A DNA stretch of 64,000 nt from Macrotrachela quadricornifera. Its lineage: Eukaryota > Rotifera > Eurotatoria > Philodinida > Philodinidae. Under the pieces are notes generated by a model. That model had not been told where the DNA came from. It did no database searches and worked only from the letters and a program-made list of their open reading frames with translations. The stretch spans positions 313,411 to 377,410 of the forward strand of contig JAJEKB010020945.1 in the NCBI GenBank assembly GCA_022393335.1. Reading direction: 5' to 3'. The translations under genes were made by a program, and so were the position numbers. How positions within the stretch are numbered: position 1 is the stretch's first letter; the number at the start of each line of letters is the position of its first letter. Of this stretch, positions 57,052 through 64,000 are shown piece after piece.

Positions 57052-57879
57052 ATGTCTTCAGGTGTTTATCAACCATATATATTTGTAAAAAAAGAAGAAA
57101 AACCATTATTAAATGAAAGTGTAACAACCGAGGGTGATCGAAAAATTTTTTCAGTTATTGATCATCTTATGGGTTCTCGTCGAGATTGGGCAGGTATTCA
57201 AGGTCAATTAATTCTACGTGATGAAACAGGTAGAATGATACCAGGAATGGGTTCAGCTGGTGTTCCACCAGAAGAATTACGTATTAGAAGATTTATGGAA
57301 AGTTGTACATTTAAAGGAATGATAAGTTGTGCTATGGGTATATTTATAATATTAAAATTTTTCATTTTAAATTTTATTTATTTTGTTTAAGGTTTTGTAT
57401 TGGGTATTGGTCTTGGTGTATTTACAACAAGTATTGATCCAATGTCAACAATTCAAACATCAACACCAGGTGCAACACCAACATTAAAAGATGTTGGACG
57501 TGAAATGCGAGCTAGATCAATAGGTTATGCAAAAGGTTTTGCTATATTTGGTTTAGTTTATAGTTCAATTGAATGTAATATTGAATCTGTATGAAAATAT
57601 TATATTTATAATAATAATAATAATGATACTAATTAAAAAAGATATTTTTGTATTTTAGTATCGAGCAAAATCTGATATTCGAAATGGAACTTATGCTGGT
57701 TTTGTAACTGGTGGTTTACTTGGATTACGTGGTATGTTTTAATAATAAAATAAAATAAATTATTATTGTTTTAATCTTTATGGTTTTTAGCTGGAGTTCG
57801 AGCAGGTTTATTTGGTGCTGTTGGTTTTGCTGCTTTTTCTACAGCTATTGAATATTTTCTTTTGCATTATTATCATTAG
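57052..57879 (+). CDS. TIMM22: TIM22, mitochondrial inner-membrane carrier translocase, four exons
   Basis: Exons 57052-57337, 57392-57588, 57659-57731 and 57791-57879 (introns 54, 70 and 59 bp) give 214 residues, close to the usual length. The Tim17/22/23 fold is clear: MESCTFKGMISCAMGF, SIGYAKGFAIFGLVYSSIEC, then YRAKSDIRNG and the Gly-rich GFVTGGLLGLRAG motif. TIM22 inserts carrier proteins and Tim subunits into the inner membrane. The Cys pair positions in MESC and IEC match those of animal TIM22. The gene starts 221 bp after the neurofibromin stop on the same strand, and TTTCTTTGTAG ends two bases before its ATG, so an acceptor (5' UTR intron or trans-splicing) is likely. Confidence 0.94.
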
Positions 57880-60421
57880 AATATTGTTATTTGTAATAAA
57901 AATAGGAAAAAAAAGTATATTCATAATGATTATCGTTCAATAGAATTGAAAACAGTTTATAGTTGAGTTAATTGTTCTTTTTTTGTTGCATTCTGTTTTT
58001 TTTTAAAATGTTATATTAAAAACACAAAAAGCATTTTTTTAAGAACAATTTTTTTGTTTTCAATGCACTATTCAAATATCTTATGAAGAAGGATAAATAA
58101 CTTATGGAGATAATATTGGATTTATTCTTCGATTTCATTCATTATTTTATTGTTCAGTTCTAAAAGTCATTTAAATCTTTCTAATAATGATTATCTAAAT
58201 CAAATAATATCATTTTCAATAAAAGTGAGTATTCAAAGATTTGATTAAATGTTTTTGAAATATAGAAGATGCAGTAGATACAATCCGCGAAAGTGGAGGA
58301 GATACACATCTCCCTAATAATTGAAAATTATTTATTATTATCCACCTAAATGGATACTAGTTTCTTTCTATTTGTATGACATATTTTACTACTTACTACT
58401 TTCTGAACAGCTTTATTTGCGAGTATTCGTCACTAGTGTGACCGTCTTTGATGGCAGAAGTATTAAAGAATTCTCTTACATTAAAAACTGATTGTCTTCT
58501 TGAAAATTTATCAGAAAAACTCGAATTTTCTAGAAAAAGGTTGCAACAAAAATTTTTGCTCCATGAAAAATTATTGTATTTCAAATTGTTTGAGAAAAAT
58601 TTTCCCAAACTTGATTCCCTCAGAACTCTTACATCCTTCAATCTTGGGACCTTCGCGAGAGACCTGATAGTAGAATTATGATTGATACTGAATTCATTTC
58701 AATAATCTTCAAAAAAAGCTTTATTTCTATAGGTAATAAGTTAAATCATCTCATTATCTCTTATCCAATCTTGATGATTTTATTTAGAATGATTCACTTT
58801 TACTTCTTGAATTATTTTTATTACGTTTTACGATGACTATTAAATATGATCTTTGGTGAATGTATCAAAAACTAACATTACCTTATATTCGTCTTAATAC
58901 GCTTTTTGATCTTTTCTTTCTCTTTTCGAATATATTTATTTGTATTATTTTTGTTCGTCATTCATCGATCTTGCAATTTGCCGAAAGTATTCTTCTAGTT
59001 TATATGAATATCGATAGTGATAAAATGACAAAATCGAAATATTTGTTCACAAAATGTTTTGACGAAAGTGCACATCGATGAAAAATATAGAAATTATTTT
59101 TTGTATAATGATGAGAATCTCTTCAGCTAATCCTTGATGCGATGTTTCTTCTTGATCAGATCTGCAAATGCTTCGATAGGAAATCAAGCTTAACCTTTTG
59201 GTTCTCAACTTTCTTTTTGTAAAAATCACAATTTTTAAAAGTAATATTTTAATATAATTTTTACTTTTTACATAAAGATAGAGATATTCATTAGACAGCA
59301 TTTGAGAGAATAACATGTAATAAATACAAAAAAAAACAAACGAAAAAAACGTATTCCCACTAAATCACATGAGAACGAGAGGAAGTATATATGTAATACA
59401 CATAAATAAAAATGACAAATAGAAACGAAAGAAAAAAGAAATATGATTTTAGGACATATATGTATTGCTGGGAGCCAAAGAGTTAAAAACAATGAGAAAA
59501 TTGCAAAGATGTTTTGTCATAATTCATTGATATAACGAAAGTTCCTTTTATGGACGTTTCGAGTTTCTACTTCGTAAAAAATACATAAACAACGTTAGCA
59601 ATAGATATTACCATAATAATTCTTAGCGAATTCTATAAAGTGCAGTTAGTTAAAATTAAAATAAAGAAGAAGCCTGTCTAAAATCAAATTTAATGCTATA
59701 GATATGAGAAAATGAGTATCGAGATATGGTAGTTATTGTAGATCATTATTTATTAAAGAACACGTTGATTTTATTTATAATCAATTAAAATCAACAAATC
59801 AAAAAGATTTAATAGGCTTTATGAACTTTCTGTTAACTTGACGTAAGCATCAAAATTTCTCGTTTTCTGTAGCAATGATCTCAAGAACGAAAAATCTGGA
59901 AATAGTAGCTTTTCTCCCAAAGTTATGTAGGACCATGCGTTTCTTTATACAAACACTGACGAAAAGACAAAGTTTTTGTAGACTTTGTTTTTTTTATCAA
60001 AATTTGTAATAATTAAATTGAAAACTATACAAGAAAGATTTGGGGTCATTTTCTCTTTGAACAACTGATTTCGTATATAACAATCGTAAATACATTAAAA
60101 AATCGATTTTTAATCTTCATTATATTTGCTCTTCATCTGAACGTTACCATTTATATTTTCACAAATCAATGTATTATTTTTTAATTTTCAAAATTTAATT
60201 TTCTTATTTCATCTTGTAAAAAACTAATTGTTTGTCAAAGAATATACGTTCAATGTACTAGCATACTAATTAAAAAAACCCATAATCACAGAAGATACAA
60301 ATAACAATGGTGGGAAAATTTTTAATTATTTTATAAAAGAAACAAAAACAGTTTAATCTTCAAAACAGTAAACAAAATAACATTTAAAATTTATATATTT
60401 TTTTATGACAATCATACTGTT
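57880..60421. other. Intergenic DNA
   Basis: Open frames at 58396-58681 exist on both strands and at 58860-59082 on the plus strand; none shows a family feature. No clear repeat was seen. Confidence 0.45.
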
Positions 60422-60751
60422 TTAGAATAAACCAAAACCACCAGCGGCACTAAATATTGAGGGTATAAGACGCGCTCCAAATTTGAGGAATTCACCTGCA
60501 AGTTTGAAACTTTCTTTTCCAGCTCCTGAACCGGTATTTTGATCATCATAAGCATAATTATTTTGATTATAAGTGTTAGAAAATAATTCTTCTAAATAAA
60601 AATATAGATTAATACTTTTAATTTTTTCAATTAATTTCTTACCAGACGTCACTGATCTTTGATGTGATCCTCTATCATATCCAGTATAAATATAAGGATT
60701 ATAGTTATACATTGGAGTTGTTTGACTGTAATATGGAGAATAATAAGTCAT
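60422..60751 (-). CDS. Small Tyr-rich protein with Gly/hydrophobic C terminus, copy B
   Basis: Exon 1 is 60751-60643 and exon 2 is 60591-60422. The 51-bp intron (GTAAGA...ATTTAG, phase 1) is a multiple of three with no stop, so the unspliced frame is also open (109 codons); splicing gives 92 residues. The N-terminal half is Tyr/Pro/Ser-rich (MTYYSPYYSQTTPMYNYNPY). After the intron come LFSNTYNQNNYAYDD, a Gly/Ser linker and an amphipathic end (FKLAGEFLKFGARLIP, then AAGGFGLF). Layout, intron length, phase and the KFG motif match the gene at 26918-27238. Tyr-rich low-complexity plus a short helix suggests an assembly or membrane-binding protein (inference); no known family recognised. Confidence 0.7.
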   Translation of the reverse strand: MTYYSPYYSQTTPMYNYNPYIYTGYDRGSHQRSVTSGKKLIEKIKSINLYFYLEELFSNTYNQNNYAYDDQNTGSGAGKESFKLAGEFLKFGARLIPSIFSAAGGFGLF

Positions 60752-63323
60752 TGTATCGTCTATTTAGATGATTGTATTAAATAAAGATAAAAACTCGATG
60801 TTTCATATGTAAATGTGCTTATGTTTAAATAGGATTCTACGAAGGAAGTGAGAAAAAGCCAAAGTTTGATAAAAAACCATATTTTTTTAAATAGGATATT
60901 TACCATGAAGCATAATTAACCTGGATTAATGATAAATAATTGATACATAACAAAGTAGACGATTGCCTGTCGCAATTAAAGGTAAAATAGGAAGCGACGA
61001 AAAAAATATTTTGTTTTTATATTTATCTGTATGAAAACCACTCATGATTAATATGTAGATAAGGTTATGTTTATTTTGTTTATCTTTCACCACATTTCAC
61101 ATGTATGTTAATCTCCTTGTTTTTTACAACATTTGTACGTTTAGTTTATAATTTTGAGACGAACGAGAAAATAATCTTTGGTTTAGGTAATATGGTGACT
61201 TTAACAAGACAAAAACTGGAACAAAAATCAATCATTAGATGCGTACATAAATCTGTTTACTAAATAATGTTGAAATAAACATACTTTCAAGGATTTATTG
61301 AAAATGAAATAATGAATGTTTATCTATAAGATATCATAGGAACACTTGAACATTTGTAAATGCGCATATTTATCATTTTATTTCTTGATTATATCGAATT
61401 GTTTGGATATATCAAAATAGATGACAACTCTTTAAAACAATTTTGTTTTCATTCATTTTACAAAACCATTCAGATCTTCATTTTTTTTTTATTTTTAGTC
61501 CTTTTATTTTCTATATTATAATATGTGTCTGTGTAAATTGTTAATTAAAACGATTGGCTTGATTTAAAATGATGATATTTTTTTAATTTAGATAAGAAAT
61601 TGTTTCATCAAAAAGTTTCAATAGGATTGTCTTTTATTATTTTTCATATCATATCTTGATCTTCAAAACAATCTTTATTTTGGATAATATTTCTTCGTAT
61701 ATGCATCTATTACTGAACATATTGTCACGAAGATACATCATCATAATATGGAACTATATCAACTATCGTCATTATGTTTTCAAATATGAAGAAATAAATT
61801 TGTTGATGAAAATATGTAAATTTTATACATTTCGTATTTAGATATATGTTTTAGTTTTGTACAATGTATAGCAATTGAATGACTATGCTGAAATACTTAT
61901 ATAGCTAATAAATCATGCAAAATTCTGGTAGTTTCTTCTTCCTGATTAATAATTATATCTACAGGAGTGTTCCATTGTTAAACTAAATGATTGTTAATAA
62001 AGAGTAGAAAAATGATTTTCCATATTTAGCACTACATTATTAAAGAATATGAGATCGATCACTTTTAGTAGATGTGAGAACCAGTGATGACATTATCATG
62101 TAGTAATTTCTTCATTATGTTATAGACAATGAACTGATTTTATTGTTTGATAAAATTGATGCTATTATTAATTAAAAAAAAGCATTTGATACTGTTTAAA
62201 TTAATTTTAAGATAAAACGAATATAAGATGCAAAATCAAAATTTCATCAAAGATGAGATTGACAATGAAAATTGTATTCATAGATTTATTTAGCAATAAC
62301 TAAGAAAAATTTTCTAGATTATGTTTTAGTTTATTAAAAAATGTAATGAAAATAAATCAATATTATAATAAAATATTTCATTTAGGTAATGACAAAAAAT
62401 GTTTTTTTTTCATTTAATTATTATGTCTATCAATCATACAATGGCTTGCTTGAATAAGAACGTATTTATGAGTGAATCGTAGCTTCTTGGTGTGATTTAG
62501 ATTTTAGCTATATTTGATCAATAATTCTTGTGTCTTCCGACTGATTTTGACATGATATATTTGAAAAAAATGTCATTTTTTGATGACTTGTGTGAATCAA
62601 AGCAAATTTTCGGACTATAATAAAACATGAGAAAAAGAATGTGAATAATCATGTTTGTACAGTGTTCGATATTCTATCAATTTCTATTACTTTCTCAGCA
62701 TGCACATTGTTTGACAATCATGTGTATGTTTTTGTATAAAATGATACTTTTTCAATAGATATATCTATTGAAATTCGGATGTAAATATTCTTTTTAAGTA
62801 CAATTCAATTCAACAAAATGCAGTGAACATATTTGTATTTTGTAAGAATTTTCCGATGACTATCTATCCTTGTAATATTGAATTGAAATAAAAGTAATTC
62901 TGTTTTATTTCTATAGTCTTGTGTAAAGCCTAATAGAAATATATTAATCGAACGATATTTTTCTTTCTGTATTTCGTTTTGAAATATCATATTATAAGAA
63001 AAGAAATGAAAAGGAAGAAATAACATCACATAGAGAAAAAGAAAGAAGGATACGATTCACTAATGTTTTGATCGTATCTTCGTAATAATGAAGAAAAAAA
63101 AAGTCACAGCAATGACTAGGTCAACAATATGAATGAGGGTGAAAGTTCTATCCACAATCAAGAAATCGTGCAAACACATACGAATATATTATTTTTTCTC
63201 TTTCATTCTATTCTATCACCATTTCTTACGGCGTAGAAAAAGTATTATATATATTTATCTACTTATTTTGAACATCGAAATACTTTGTAAACGAGATAAA
63301 AACTATTTGTCAATACAATAAAA
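60752..63323. other. Intergenic AT-rich DNA
   Basis: No supported gene. Holds a 24-bp perfect palindrome at 62750-62773. The frames at 61656, 62805 and 63133 have no family features. Confidence 0.5.
62750..62773. repeat. 24-bp perfect palindrome
   Basis: TTTCAATAGATA is directly followed by its reverse complement, with no loop. No associated gene. Confidence 0.9.
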
Positions 63324-63647
63324 ATGCTTCGAACATGTGGAAATTTCTTAAGAAAACAAGTAACACAAATGTTAATTACATCAAGATTAACATCAACAGA
63401 TCCAACAGCTGGTTCAATAAATGCTGCTCATGATAAATTTGCTGAACGTGAACAAGCATTAGAAAATGCATATTTTAGAAAATTAAATGACGAGCTTTTA
63501 GCACATTTACGTGAACGACATAGTGATTTAGAAAAACAATCGGATGATATTGAAGAAGAACAAGAACGTCTTGAAAAACAAATTAAAAAATTAGAAAAAC
63601 AAAGAGCAGAATTAATGGAAAGAGCACAAAAATCAACCAAACATTAA
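63324..63647 (+). CDS. ATP5IF1: ATPase inhibitor IF1, mitochondrial, intronless
   Basis: 107 residues, the family's usual size. The N terminus is a mitochondrial presequence (MLRTCGNFLRKQVTQML, basic, no acidic residue). The inhibitory region FAEREQALENAYFRKLNDEL matches the IF1 signature (FxxREQAxExxYFR). The rest is a long coiled coil (DIEEEQERLEKQIKKLEKQ) for dimerisation. IF1 binds the F1 catalytic interface and blocks ATP hydrolysis when the matrix acidifies. The His-rich pH-sensing part is reduced: HLRERHSD has two His. The first ATG is used. Relevance to survival of energy loss in dormancy is an inference. Confidence 0.93.
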   Translation: MLRTCGNFLRKQVTQMLITSRLTSTDPTAGSINAAHDKFAEREQALENAYFRKLNDELLAHLRERHSDLEKQSDDIEEEQERLEKQIKKLEKQRAELMERAQKSTKH

Positions 63648-64000
63648 CAATAAACTTCTTCGATGGTACATCCATTCCTAATTAGACTTTCTCATCATAT
63701 TTCTTCAATGTTAATCTATAAACTTTTGTCAGCTTTTTTAAGATTAACAGTTTTAAATAAAAGATTAAACTTTGATTGATCGTATATAATATAACAATAG
63801 AATAATAATTCAAATCGGAATGTATTAGAAAACCCGCATTTTTTTTACACTGCATTGAATGAGTATATTGTGAAACATCTAAGACAGAAATGGCTTAAAA
63901 TTTTCTTAATATAAACAGTTCTGTAGAAATTGATGAGCTCTATTAACCATTTCTGAATCCCCGACATCTTAATTTTTCGTCTCAGAAAATGTATAAAATG
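63648..64000. other. 3' flank of IF1
   Basis: Contains AATAAA near 63757 as a possible polyadenylation signal. Nothing else recognised. Confidence 0.5.

Noticed and set aside
58396..58681. Overlapping plus and minus ORFs of about 80 codons
   Set aside because: No family features, and both strands are equally open.

Overview
The window reads as nuclear DNA of a small invertebrate, most likely a bdelloid rotifer (inference). The grounds are strong AT richness, canonical GT-AG introns mostly 50-60 bp long, animal housekeeping genes (neurofibromin, a P4-ATPase, TIM22, IF1), and accessory families that are typically expanded in bdelloids: rhodopsin-like GPCRs, arginine-type ADP-ribosyltransferases and F-box/GRDP proteins. 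No similarity search was possible. All gene models come from reading frames, splice signals and remembered family motifs.

Layout. 1-3.1 kb: the last codons of a truncated F-box/GRDP copy, two degraded coding stretches, and an unrecognised three-exon gene. 3.1-9.0 kb: gene-poor, with a fold-back element and old transposon-like repeats. 9.0-12.1 kb: a complete F-box/GRDP gene, convergent with a two-exon GPCR. 12.1-17.3 kb: gene-poor, with a 600-bp fold-back and a tRNA-like relic. 17.3-21.5 kb: an intronless GPCR, then an intronless J-like/ankyrin/ART-like fusion gene. 24.9-27.2 kb, minus strand: a mitochondrial-type hotdog thioesterase and a tiny Tyr-rich two-exon gene. 28.6-29.1 kb: a 21-bp minisatellite and a 10-N assembly gap. 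29.2-34.1 kb, minus strand: a 21-exon ATP8B-type flippase resolved in full. 35.3-42.8 kb: an accessory island between two direct repeat copies, holding a secreted three-repeat Cys/Trp protein, a TIR element, a tandem double-ART gene broken by an in-frame TGA, and pseudogene remnants. 43.2-44.2 kb: another fold-back. 46.1-56.8 kb: a 21-exon neurofibromin gene, followed 221 bp later by TIMM22. 60.4 kb: a second Tyr-rich gene with the same intron design as the one at 27 kb. 63.3 kb: IF1.

How the genes fit together: TIM22 (carrier import), IF1 (ATP synthase inhibitor) and the thioesterase are mitochondrial. Neurofibromin acts in Ras signalling and the flippase in membrane asymmetry. These conserved genes sit in blocks separated by repeat-rich DNA. 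The lineage-specific genes (GPCRs, ART proteins, secreted protein, F-box/GRDP copies) lie among inverted repeats and gene relics, the usual pattern of fast-turnover accessory DNA.
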